Shown here one piece after another: positions 7,928 through 15,261 of a stretch of DNA of 64,000 nucleotides. The stretch comes from Actinomadura hibisca NBRC 15177 (GTDB lineage: Bacteria > Actinomycetota > Actinomycetes > Streptosporangiales > Streptosporangiaceae): assembly GCF_001552635.1 (NCBI RefSeq), contig NZ_BCRO01000054.1:41284-105283 (forward strand), given 5' to 3'. The notes below the pieces were generated by a model. That model saw only the letters and a program-made list of their open reading frames with translations, ran no database searches and was not told the DNA's origin. The first letter of the stretch is position 1. The number at the start of each line of letters is the position of its first letter. The translations under genes and the position numbers were made by a program.

Positions 7928-8214
7928 GCAGCGATCCTGCCAGCTGGGGATCCGGTGATGACTGCAACCCACCGGTCATCTACTCGGTGGCGGGTCTGCC
8001 CATGATGAGCTGCAGTGACACCCCCACGTCCCCCAGATGAGTGGCGGCCGGTTGGCGGATTGGTGCAGGTCCAGACCGGTGTGAATCCTGAACAAGATGC
8101 AGGCACGGTCATACCCCAGGCAGATCCGTCCGGTGTGGGTGCAGGTATCACCGGGCCGGGACAGTGCGCGGGCGCCGAGTGGTGTTCAGCCAAAACAGCG
8201 GCCCGCTAGTGCGG
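7928..8214. other. Gene-free stretch
   Basis: No reading frame here has a plausible start, ribosome site and protein-like composition; the frames present are short and Pro/Arg-rich. It probably contains the promoter for the gene at 7927-7004 and debris from earlier insertions. Confidence 0.4.
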
Positions 8215-8236
8215 ACGGTGCCCTGACTGGCACCGT
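8215..8236 (-). terminator. Hairpin downstream of the integrase remnant
   Basis: Eight-base perfect stem ACGGTGCC / GGCACCGT with a six-base loop, 20 bases past the stop of the leftward remnant. There is no T-run, as is usual in this GC range. Confidence 0.4.
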
Positions 8237-8256
8237 GTCGTATTCGACCGTGGTAC

Positions 8257-8470
8257 TCAGCGGGCGGGGCGGGTTGCGGGGTAGTGGTGCCAGGTTCCGC
8301 TGGCGACGCTGGCGTGTTTGGTGGTGGTGCCGTGGTGGAACCCGAGGGCTTGGACGACGACGGGCGCGGGTGCTTGAGGCACGAGCTGCCGGAAGGCCGC
8401 GGTGCGGGTCTGAGTGACCGAGAGGCCGAGCGGCCGCAACTGGTGCAGGAGGGCGCCGGGTGAGAGCGGT
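8257..8470 (-). pseudogene. C-terminal remnant of a phage-type integrase-like protein
   Basis: The minus frame ending at 8257 reads LHQLRPLGLSVTQTRTAAF, then RQLVPQAPAPVVVQALGFHH and a Thr/His-rich tail. This matches the C-terminal end of tyrosine-recombinase-like proteins common in Streptomyces mobile regions, in which RQLVLQ-PAPVVA-ALGYHH recurs (recalled pattern). Nothing upstream preserves the rest of the enzyme, so it is a fragment. It is distinct from the complete integrase at 9894. Confidence 0.55.
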
Positions 8471-8519
8471 TGGCTCGGCGCCGACGCCGTTGATGGCGAC
8501 TCGAAACTGCCAGCCGAGC

Positions 8520-8786
8520 CTACGAGCCTCTTCCAGGAACCGACTCGCTCTTTTTGAAGCCTCCGGTCGTAGCGTCAGCTAGGAAAGCCACAAGCTCGGG
8601 CTCCCTGAAACGCAACTGCCTACCCAGGCGGATCACCGGCAGTGTTCCCGCCTCAACGGCGTCGTAGACCCAGCTCTTCTTGATACGGAAGAGCCTGCAT
8701 ACCTGATCCACGTCGAGCAGACGCAGGCTCTCGAAATCGTCGGCCCTGTCCAGGGACGTCTGTAGATTCTCATCAGAGTTACTCAC
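8520..8786 (-). CDS. Excisionase-type HTH protein (MerR-like winged helix)
   Basis: An 88-residue protein with a single DNA-binding domain of the excisionase/HTH_17 family: LLDVDQVCRLFRIKKSWVYD (about 22-41) is the helix-turn-helix and LPVIRLGRQLRFREPELVAF (about 49-68) is the wing and following helix. Such proteins steer tyrosine integrases to excision and are normally encoded near them, as here (integrase at 9894-11435). The GTG at 8786 lies inside a pair of inverted repeats (8762-8811), suggesting autoregulation or an excisionase-binding region. The C-terminal 15 residues are Lys/Ser/Gly-rich and probably disordered. Confidence 0.8.
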   Translation of the reverse strand: MSNSDENLQTSLDRADDFESLRLLDVDQVCRLFRIKKSWVYDAVEAGTLPVIRLGRQLRFREPELVAFLADATTGGFKKSESVPGRGS

Positions 8787-8811
8787 GAAGTTGAATCTAC
8801 ACCCATGAGAA
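8762..8811. promoter_or_regulatory. Nested inverted repeats over the excisionase start
   Basis: GTAGATTC (8762-8769) pairs with GAATCTAC (8793-8800), and TTCTCAT (8767-8773) with ATGAGAA (8805-8811). The patch is A+T-rich and contains the GTG start. It is a candidate binding region for the excisionase or the XRE regulator upstream. Confidence 0.45.
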
Positions 8812-8878
8812 TTATCGAGTCAACGGGCCCACCTCCAGAGTCCAGAGGTTCGTGCTGGCAGCCCGGCGGGCGCACTGA

Positions 8879-9283
8879 TCACCTGGCAGCTCGACCGGGA
8901 GGGAGGCCTTGGAGCGCTCGCGCACTCTCCACCATGGCCCGGATGGCATCCAGCGCGTCTTCAGACAGGCCATCCGCGTAGATCGCCTGATCGCGTGCCG
9001 TATCACCAGCGGCAGTATCAGGCTCCTCGAAGAAGTAGCTCGGCCGGACTCCGAAGAATCCAGCGATCGCGATGATGTGCTTGTAGGTCGGGTTGTCCTT
9101 CTCGCCCTTCCGCAGGGCGTGGATGTAGCTCCCGGCGATACTCGGCCCATCGCCCGTCTCGCGGATGGCTTCCGCGACAGCCTGACTGCTGTACCGCTTC
9201 CCGTCCGGACGCGTCACAGTCTGAAACAGGTGTTCGAGTCGCTCAGCGAACAGGCCAGGCAAGGAGGCGGGCTTGTCACTCAT
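8879..9283 (-). CDS. XRE-family regulator, EspR-like (second copy)
   Basis: A 134-residue homologue of the regulator at 1116. Both share an N-terminal R-LEHLF-TV/RLDHLFKTV segment, a helix-turn-helix with SIAGSYIHALRKGEKDNPTY (about 48-67), IAIAGFFGVRPSYFF, and a C-terminal helix ending in ALQGLP (LEGLP in the other). It starts at the ATG at 9283 and is preceded by an AGACTTCC / GGAAGTCT inverted repeat that is probably its own operator. Its place next to the excisionase and integrase suggests it controls excision, while the first copy controls transfer (inference). Confidence 0.8.
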   Translation of the reverse strand: MSDKPASLPGLFAERLEHLFQTVTRPDGKRYSSQAVAEAIRETGDGPSIAGSYIHALRKGEKDNPTYKHIIAIAGFFGVRPSYFFEEPDTAAGDTARDQAIYADGLSEDALDAIRAMVESARALQGLPPGRAAR

Positions 9284-9312
9284 CTGCTTCAGTGCCTCTC
9301 CAAACGTCTACA

Positions 9313-9335
9313 AGACTTCCCATGGGTGGAAGTCT
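9313..9335. promoter_or_regulatory. Inverted repeat upstream of the second XRE gene
   Basis: AGACTTCC (9313-9320) and GGAAGTCT (9328-9335) form a perfect 8-bp inverted repeat with a seven-base spacer, 30-52 bases before the start of the XRE gene. A plausible autoregulatory site; its arms differ from those of the GTCTTC-N4-GAAGAC sites. Confidence 0.45.
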
Positions 9336-9423
9336 CGGCAGTGTCGTTCTCCTCAGTGTAGTTTAGTCGGTCGCTCGATTGCAGGATCAAGCTCGTGGCG
9401 AAGACTCGCCAACGCATCCGACA

Positions 9424-9714
9424 CCCGTGGGGATCTGCGATAACGACAGCATCCACCACGCCCGCGCGGTTCGTGATTTCGTAGTCGGCCAGCCCGGTCT
9501 GCACCTGTGGTTCGGCGCCCACTACAGCCCCGACGGCAACTTAGCCGAGCGACTCTGGGCCTCACGCAAGGCGTTCGTGCCGACGCCCCACCACCTGATC
9601 GGGTCGGCGCAGCCGATCCACGCCTTCTTCCGCGCCCGCCCACCCGACCAGCACCGCGCCTTGGAGCAGCCCCTAGTTTCCCCCTGTTACATGCAGAACT
9701 CTTGGAACGCTTAA
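9424..9714 (+). pseudogene. IS630-family transposase, C-terminal fragment
   Basis: The frame reads ICDNDSIHHARAVRDF and then FGAHYSPDGNLAERLWASRK, the second Asp and the catalytic Glu regions of IS630/Tc1-type DDE transposases. The N-terminal half with the first catalytic Asp is absent and the reading frame upstream does not match the family. About 95 residues remain, ending at 9714, so the gene is dead. Confidence 0.7.
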
Positions 9715-9819
9715 TTCAGCTGGGGATCGGATCGCGGCAAGGGCGAGCTCGGCGGCCGGTTCGGGGCGGTATGCATGCGCTGTTCACGGCTGGTCGCGAT
9801 GGCAAGCGATACGCACCGA

Positions 9820-9856
9820 CCCCAGGTCCCGCACCTACCGGTTGCGGGACCTGGGG
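9820..9856 (-). terminator. Hairpin downstream of the integrase gene
   Basis: A 14-bp perfect stem (CCCCAGGTCCCGCA at 9820-9833, its complement at 9843-9856) with a nine-base loop lies 38 bases past the integrase stop. Probable factor-independent terminator without a strong T-tract. Confidence 0.6.
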
Positions 9857-9893
9857 GCGGTGTCAGCGCGCCGTCAAGCGGCTGCCGTGCTGT

Positions 9894-11435
9894 CTAACTG
9901 TCTATAGCGTTAACCGCGTCGGTGACGAGATGCAGACCGGGACGCGGCGCTAGTCGTTCGCCGGCCATTTCGCGAATCAGAGCCGGTCCCATCATCGACT
10001 CCATGCGCTCCATCATGGCGGCCATCTGGGCCATCATCGCCTCCTGGGCGCCGGGCTCCTTCTGCTTGTAGCCCAAGAGGACGTCCATGGCGTTGGCCGC
10101 AGTGTCGCTTTCCTCCGCCAGGGCCCATACGTAGTGGGTGGTGGAGCTGAGGTCGTTGTGGCCGAGGCGGGCTTGGACGTCGGGCAGGGGGACGCCGTTG
10201 GCTAGCAGGAGCGAGGCGTGGGAGTGGCGGAGTTGATAGGGGGTGATGTCGACGCCGATCTTCCGGCGAGCGGGGATCCAGATGTTGCTCCACTCGCTGG
10301 AGGCCATGTAGTCGTTGCTGTCGCGCCGAACGCGCTGGCGCGTGGTCTTGCCGCGGCGAGCCATCTTCTGTACTCGGTACGCCGAGCGGTAGTCGCGGTA
10401 GGTCTGTACGCACGGACCGCAGCGGCACTTGTGCTTGACGTAGGTGGACACCTTCGCGTGGGTGACGCGGTTGCCGGTCACTGCGGAGATGAAGGTTGTC
10501 TGTGCTGCGGCCAGCATCTCCTCTTCGGTGCACCGGGGCAGGTTGACCCAGGCGGTGGCCGGCATGAATAGCCGGATGGGGAAGATCAGGTCGCCCGGCT
10601 GCAGGCCGTGCTCGATGACGTGGGCGCGGATCTTCTCGACCAGCGGTCGGCCGAGCTTGAAGCGGCGGTGTTCGCCGTTCTTGGTGTAGGGGCGGGTGAC
10701 GAACCTGCCGCCGGTGGGGTGGAACTGGCGGGCCACCTCCACAGTCGAGCGGCAGACCGTGAGCATGCAGGTCTCATAGTCCAGATCACCTTCTTCGAAT
10801 GAGATCGCCTCACAGAAGCGGACGCCGGTCGAGATGATGTATTCGGCAAACAGTTTCTGGGTCGGCAGCGGCAGCTCTTCGCAGAGTTCCCAGAAGACGG
10901 TCTCGTTGATGACCTTGATCGACTTGTGAGCGGCCTGCTTACCGACGTTGAGGCCGCGGATGGGGTTGTCCGTCCGGTACTTCATGGTGACGGAAAGTTT
11001 GATCATGGCGGACAGCACCGTCCGGCACGCCTTCCTGTTGTTGACCGTCGTGCCAGCGTCATCAAGTGCGGTGAAATACTGGACGGCCTCGGTCGAGGAG
11101 AACGTGGCGATCCGGTGCTTCCTCAGGTACGGGCGGATGTGGTTGATCCAGTTCCCGAAGTAGGTCTGCATGGTGTTCGGCTCGACCCGATGGTGGCGCT
11201 GGAAGATCGGCCAGAACGCCTCGAAGGTGACGGCCCGCTTCTGCGCGAGCGTCATCGAGTCCAGCGAGTCGGCGTCGCGCTCGTCCTGCTCGCGCCGCGC
11301 GGCGGTCAGCGCTTCGAGTTCGTCATCGTAGGTGCCCGCCGAACGCGGCTTGGCGGTGGCGTCCCAGTACATGCCGGTGTAGCGCGGCTGACCGGTGCGC
11401 TTGCTGACTTTGGTGACTACGTACGGCTGTCTCAT
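9894..11435 (-). CDS. Tyrosine site-specific integrase of the element
   Basis: A 513-residue recombinase. A SAM-like arm/core-binding domain occupies about 65-165, then the catalytic domain. Visible catalytic residues are Arg206 (STGVRFCEA), Lys252 (RPYTKNGEHR), Arg403 (YQLRHSHAS), His426 (LGH) and the nucleophile Tyr435 (STTHYVWA). The first His of the usual HxxR box is Tyr400 here. A Cys cluster (Cys337, Cys339, Cys342 in CRCGPC) sits in an insertion between boxes and may bind metal. The Met-rich C-terminus (about 463-483) is unusual. The gene is the last one before the junction with the chromosome, and AAGGAG precedes its ATG. It catalyses integration into the acyl-CoA dehydrogenase gene (inferred from the junction). 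Confidence 0.9.
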   Translation of the reverse strand: MRQPYVVTKVSKRTGQPRYTGMYWDATAKPRSAGTYDDELEALTAARREQDERDADSLDSMTLAQKRAVTFEAFWPIFQRHHRVEPNTMQTYFGNWINHIRPYLRKHRIATFSSTEAVQYFTALDDAGTTVNNRKACRTVLSAMIKLSVTMKYRTDNPIRGLNVGKQAAHKSIKVINETVFWELCEELPLPTQKLFAEYIISTGVRFCEAISFEEGDLDYETCMLTVCRSTVEVARQFHPTGGRFVTRPYTKNGEHRRFKLGRPLVEKIRAHVIEHGLQPGDLIFPIRLFMPATAWVNLPRCTEEEMLAAAQTTFISAVTGNRVTHAKVSTYVKHKCRCGPCVQTYRDYRSAYRVQKMARRGKTTRQRVRRDSNDYMASSEWSNIWIPARRKIGVDITPYQLRHSHASLLLANGVPLPDVQARLGHNDLSSTTHYVWALAEESDTAANAMDVLLGYKQKEPGAQEAMMAQMAAMMERMESMMGPALIREMAGERLAPRPGLHLVTDAVNAIDS

Positions 11436-11448
11436 CTAACTCCGTCTC

Positions 11449-11527
11449 CTTGATCAACGGGTTAGAGAGACGGCTAAAGAACTGCCCGACACTGTCCTCC
11501 ACCAGACTCCATCACCTCTTGATCAAC
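11449..11527. repeat. Pair of CTTGATCAAC direct repeats, candidate integrase arm sites
   Basis: CTTGATCAAC occurs at 11449-11458 and 11518-11527, between the integrase start and the chromosome junction. The inner copy overlaps the ribosome-binding region of the integrase gene on the other strand, so integrase bound there could limit its own synthesis. A related CTTGATTCTA lies at about 11552. Confidence 0.45.
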
Positions 11528-11582
11528 ATGCCTCTGACCTGCGGTTTCTTCTTGATTCTAGGCATGTTTGGCGGTGTTTGGC

Positions 11583-11605
11583 CATTTGGGAGGGCTCGGG
11601 CAACG
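11583..11605. other. Right attachment junction of the integrated element
   Basis: At about 11583 unrelated sequence changes abruptly to ATTTGGGAGGGCTCGGGCAA, which encodes IWEGSGN of an acyl-CoA dehydrogenase. The residues expected just before it in this family are absent. The attachment core is therefore most likely within this stretch. The matching left junction is outside the window. Confidence 0.6.
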
Positions 11606-11958
11606 TAGCCGCTCTCGACCTGCTGCGCGCCATCATGAAGGAACCGCAGACCCTCGACGCGTTCTTCACCGAGGTGGACCAGGCCGCCGGAGCCGACCCG
11701 CGCCTGGACGCGGCCATCACCGAGGTCAAGGACTCCTTCACGGACCTGGCGACCGTGGAAGTGCGCGCCCGCCGCATCGCCGAACGCCTGGCCCTGGTCC
11801 TGCAGGCATCTCTGCTGGTCAGGCACGGCCACCCGGCGGTAGCGGACACGTTCTGCGCGACCCGCCTGGCCGGCGACTGGGGCCACGCCTACGGCACCCT
11901 GCCCCCCGGCCTGGACCTGTCCCCCATCATCGACCGAGCCACCCCCAAACTCGGCTGA
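11583..11958 (+). pseudogene. Acyl-CoA dehydrogenase (AidB-like), 3' fragment cut off by the element
   Basis: The frame opens directly into IWEGSGNVAALDLLRAIMKE, a hallmark of the AidB/isovaleryl-CoA dehydrogenase-like family. It continues through FCATRLAGDWGHAYGTLP to the natural C-terminus, about 125 residues. The FAD-binding and catalytic regions that make up the first two thirds are missing, replaced by the integrated element. The enzyme is therefore inactive unless the element excises or the element supplies a replacement 5' end at its other junction. No ribosome site precedes it. Confidence 0.8.
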
Positions 11959-12025
11959 CCACGCCCGGAGGAAATGGGCGTAACGGCGGGTTCGGGGATG
12001 GGGCCCTTGCTACATTTTGCCGATC

Positions 12026-12345
12026 ATGGTGCGTGTGGGAGTCCTCGGGCCGTTGGACGTCCGGGTGGGCGGGGCCCCGGTCGTCGTCAGGCGGCGGCGG
12101 CAGCGGGCCGTTCTGGGGATTCTGCTCGCCGCTCGGGGGCACAGCGTTCCGGTCGATCGGATCGTTGGGGCGCTGTGGGCTGAGGACTCGCCTGCCAAGC
12201 CCCGTACCTCCCTGCACTCCTACGTGTCCAATCTGCGCGGTGTTCTGGAGCCCACCCGGCAGGTCCGTGTTCCTTCGCGGGTTCTGGTCGGTGGACCGGA
12301 GGGGTACGCCCTGCGGCTTGCCGATGACGCTGTGATCGCCACGGG
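12026..12345 (+). pseudogene. SARP/AfsR-type regulator, N-terminal fragment
   Basis: From the ATG at 12026 the frame encodes VRVGVLGPLDVRVGGAP, RRQRAVLGILLAARGHSVPV and SLHSYVSNLRGVLEP, ending near GGPEGYALRL. This is the winged-helix DNA-binding domain of Streptomyces antibiotic regulatory proteins (about 105 residues). The bacterial transcriptional activation domain that should follow is absent. The frame instead runs into Pro/Arg-rich sequence, the wrong frame of the gene at 12390. A truncated relic is likely; a deliberately short DNA-binding protein cannot be excluded. Confidence 0.6.
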
Positions 12346-12389
12346 GTCGTCCCCGCCGTCCCCCACCCTTTCCCGAGGAGAGTTCCACC

Positions 12390-13673
12390 ATGGCCCTCAT
12401 CTGCGGCCACGACGCCCCCGCCCACGGCCTGCCCCTGTGCGAGCACATCCGGAACGCGGCCGCCGACCCGCTCGACCACTACATCCACTACACCGGCCGG
12501 GGCCTGGAGCGGCAGCACATCTGCGGGATCTGCCACGCCGAGGCCGCCACCGCCGTGACCGCGGCCGTGTGCGAGGACTGCTTCGACGCGACCCTGGGGA
12601 GTTCACTCGGCGTGCTCGGGCACCCGCAGGTCATCGACGCGTCCCGGCCCCTCCCCGGCGCGGTGGAGACCGTCCCGTTCCCCGACGGGACCGGGACGGT
12701 GGTGGACCTCGCGCCGACCGCCCACGGGTTCGTGCTGCTGTGCGACGACGGACGCGTCCTGCGCTGGGACACCGGCTCGGGGACCTGCGCCGAGGCCGCC
12801 CGCAGCACGGTCGCCGTGCCGGACGACACCGAGCCCTGGAACGATCGCGAGCAGGCCCTCCGGCTGCACGCCTCCCGCGACGGGGCCTACGCCGCCGTCG
12901 TCATCGACTACGGCCGCACCGGAGAGATCATCGACCTGTCCACCGGAGCCGTCACGATCTCCCTGGAGAACGACGGTTACTACAGCTACACCGTGCCGTT
13001 CTCCCTGGCGTTCACCGAGCACGCCGGGCGCACGGTCGTCCTGCACCGCCCGCAGTGGAGCGTCGTCGAGGCCGTGGACGCCGCGACGGGCGCGCCGGTG
13101 GCCCGGACACCGGCGGACGACCCGCCCTCGGCCTGGTCAGGCCAGTTCCACGGCGCCCTGCGCCTCAGCCCGGCCGGTACCCGGATCGCTTCGGACGCCT
13201 GGCTGTGGCACCCCGTGGGCCAACTCTTCGCCTGGGACCTCGGCCAATGGCTCACCAGCGGCGAGCACGCCCAGGGCGTCGACTGGTGGCAGTTCCCGGG
13301 CTGCGCCTACTACTGGAACCGCCCCGTCGCCTGGCTCGACGAGAGCCACCTCATCTTGGGCGGCCTGGGTGACGACGAGGACGAAATCGCCCCCGGCGCA
13401 CGCGTCTTCCACCTCGGCCACCGCGAACGTGGGGAGACGGTACTCGACGAGGTCGCGACCTTCGCCGGGCCCGAGGGCCGCTTCTTCACCGCGGACGGCC
13501 TGCTGTTCTCCGCCGCCGAACCCGGCCTGGAGATCTGGGACCCCGCCACGGGCACCCGCCTCGGCGCCCTCACCGGCTTCCGGCCCACCCACCACGACCC
13601 CGTACGCGGCGAACTCGTCGAACTCTCCGCCACCGGGCTGCGCCGCTGGCAGACCGCCCGTGCCACGTTCTGA
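12390..13673 (+). CDS. Cys-rich N-terminus plus WD40/PQQ-like beta-propeller protein
   Basis: A 427-residue cytoplasmic protein with two parts. Residues 1-70 hold Cys5, His7, Cys17, His19, Cys45, Cys48, His49, Cys61 and Cys64, arranged like one or two zinc sites. Residues about 80-420 contain repeated beta-blade patterns (VLRWDTGSG, EIIDLSTGAV, SVVEAVDAATG, LFAWDLGQW, LEIWDPATG, LRRWQTA), typical of WD40-like propellers. No enzymatic residues are evident; a scaffold or sensor role is inferred. AGGAGAG precedes the ATG. It directly follows the truncated SARP fragment. Confidence 0.7.
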   Translation: MALICGHDAPAHGLPLCEHIRNAAADPLDHYIHYTGRGLERQHICGICHAEAATAVTAAVCEDCFDATLGSSLGVLGHPQVIDASRPLPGAVETVPFPDGTGTVVDLAPTAHGFVLLCDDGRVLRWDTGSGTCAEAARSTVAVPDDTEPWNDREQALRLHASRDGAYAAVVIDYGRTGEIIDLSTGAVTISLENDGYYSYTVPFSLAFTEHAGRTVVLHRPQWSVVEAVDAATGAPVARTPADDPPSAWSGQFHGALRLSPAGTRIASDAWLWHPVGQLFAWDLGQWLTSGEHAQGVDWWQFPGCAYYWNRPVAWLDESHLILGGLGDDEDEIAPGARVFHLGHRERGETVLDEVATFAGPEGRFFTADGLLFSAAEPGLEIWDPATGTRLGALTGFRPTHHDPVRGELVELSATGLRRWQTARATF

Positions 13674-13729
13674 GACGTCTCGGCCGCCGGGACGCCGCCG
13701 CTGGAGAGCCGACGAGATCAGCGCCCGCG

Positions 13730-13891
13730 ACCTCACCCCCGCACACATGGACGCCCTTCTACGAGTTCCTGCTGCGGCGCACCCGGTACCTCCTCGACGC
13801 CCACCCGCCCGGCACCGAGGAGCACCGGACGGCCCAAGCACTGCACCAGGCCATCGGGCGGCCCCGGGAGGAACTCCAGGACTGCTTCTAG
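13730..13891 (+). pseudogene. Possible short coding remnant
   Basis: The frame containing FYEFLLRRTRYLLDAHPPGT and ending ELQDCF at 13891 looks protein-like (helical, balanced composition), but it has no in-frame start with a ribosome site. An ATG at 13747 is one base out of frame. It may be a frameshifted small gene or a fragment. It overlaps the end of the convergent AraC gene by four bases. Not recognised. Confidence 0.25.
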
Positions 13892-14733
13892 AGCGCGGCC
13901 CTGTACCGGCCTGGGGACTGCGCGAACTCGCGCTTGAAGGCGTGCGCGAAGGCGTACTCGGAGCCGTAGCCGACGCGTTCCGCGACCGCGCTCAGCGGCG
14001 CGTCGGACGTCCGCAGCAGCCGCGCCGCCGTCGTCAGCCGCCACCACGTCAGGTACGCCAGCGGCGGGCGTCCGACCATGGTGGTGAAGCGCTGGGCGAA
14101 CGCTGAGCGGGACAGGCCGGCCCGCGTGCCGAGTTCCTGGACGGTCCACGGGTGGGCGGGCGCGTCGTGGATCGCGTCCAGCGCCGCGCCGACGGCGGGG
14201 TCGGCGAGCGCCGCCGCCCAACGGTACGGGCCGTCCGGGCAGGTGGGCTGCCGCTCCAGCCACGCGCGCAGGATGTAGAGCAAGAGGGTGTCCAGCAGGG
14301 ACGGGATGATCGCGGCTGCGCCGGGGCCGGGATGCTCCAACTCGGTGCCGAGCAGTTCGACGGTCGCGCGCAGTCGGGGGTGCCGTCCGGGGCGGGCGGG
14401 CAGGTGGACGACGTCCGGCAGCTCCTCCAGCAGGGGGTGGCCCCGATCGGCACCGAGCAGGTACGCGCCGCACAGCACGACGCTGCCGGGTCCGTCCGGC
14501 GCGCTGATCTCGTACTCGCCGGGACGCGGCAGGAACACCACGTCACCGGTGCACATCGCCACGGGCGGGCCGTCGCCGAGGACAAGCGTGTACGCACCTT
14601 CCAGGACGACCTCGAATCCGGCCGTGCCCGGTGGGAGCCGGAACCGCTCGGTCCATGGGGTCGTCCGCTCGAAGCGCGCCGACTGCGAGGCGCCGGTCCG
14701 CAGCACGGTGATCACGTCGCTCAGCACGTCCAT
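13888..14733 (-). CDS. AraC-family transcriptional regulator (cupin sensor type)
   Basis: A 281-residue regulator. Residues 1-165 form a cupin-like AraC_binding_6 domain (FEVVLEGAYTLVLGDG, DVVFLPRPGEYEI). Residues about 180-281 hold the double helix-turn-helix: TVQELGTRAGLSRSAFAQRF for the first and LSAVAERVGYGSEYAFAHAF for the second, ending with the conserved PGRYR. The effector is unknown. The gene starts at 14733, divergent from the small Dabb-type gene at 14830, with about 96 bases between them. That gene is the likely target. Confidence 0.88.
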   Translation of the reverse strand: MDVLSDVITVLRTGASQSARFERTTPWTERFRLPPGTAGFEVVLEGAYTLVLGDGPPVAMCTGDVVFLPRPGEYEISAPDGPGSVVLCGAYLLGADRGHPLLEELPDVVHLPARPGRHPRLRATVELLGTELEHPGPGAAAIIPSLLDTLLLYILRAWLERQPTCPDGPYRWAAALADPAVGAALDAIHDAPAHPWTVQELGTRAGLSRSAFAQRFTTMVGRPPLAYLTWWRLTTAARLLRTSDAPLSAVAERVGYGSEYAFAHAFKREFAQSPGRYRAAL

Positions 14734-14829
14734 GGGTCAGGACGATCGCACATCCTTGGCGGATCGTGGAGCATTGGCCGTCCGGTGATGCGGATTTACG
14801 GTCATGGTGATCGACAAGGAGAGGAACCC

Positions 14830-15216
14830 ATGATCGTTCTGTTGCTGCGCTTCGCCTTCAAGCCCGAGACCGACGAGCCGACCCGCGACCGCGTCCTGGA
14901 GCTGATGCGGCGCACGTCGGCCGTCGAGTCCGTCGCGTTCGCGACGGTCGGCCCGCTGCTCGGCGGCCCCGCCGAGGGCTTCACGCACGCGTACTGCGTC
15001 GGCATCCCCGACCTGGCGGCGCTGGAGCGCTACATCCACGACCCGGTGCATCTGGCCGGGGACCCCGACATCCTGCCGCACTTCGCCCGGCTGGCCCACG
15101 TCCGGCTGTCCGACGACCCGGACCCCGAGCTGGCCGCCAAGGTCTACGAGCTGCACCTGAAGAAGGTCGCGCTGTACCCCGAGTGGGGCGAGCTGCTGGA
15201 CTCGATCCCGCAGTAG
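14830..15216 (+). CDS. Dabb-type stress-responsive alpha/beta-barrel protein
   Basis: A 128-residue protein with the ferredoxin-like dimeric alpha/beta barrel pattern: an opening strand IVLLLRFAFKPE, helix with DRVLELMRRT, strand GFTHAYCVGI, and LERYIHDPVHLA with the His that often lines the active cavity. The C-terminal 25 residues extend the usual domain. Dabb proteins include small-molecule enzymes and uncharacterised stress proteins, so the substrate is unknown. AAGGAG lies eight bases before the ATG. It is divergent from the AraC regulator, which probably controls it. Confidence 0.75.
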   Translation: MIVLLLRFAFKPETDEPTRDRVLELMRRTSAVESVAFATVGPLLGGPAEGFTHAYCVGIPDLAALERYIHDPVHLAGDPDILPHFARLAHVRLSDDPDPELAAKVYELHLKKVALYPEWGELLDSIPQ

Positions 15217-15261
15217 GGATCCAGACTGTCTCCAGCTGCCGGCGGTCGTCGAAAGCGCTGG

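Noticed and set aside
12017..13372. A 451-residue open frame that joins the SARP fragment to downstream sequence
   Set aside because: After about residue 105 it becomes Pro/Arg-rich and is the out-of-frame reading of the real gene at 12390, so it is not one protein.
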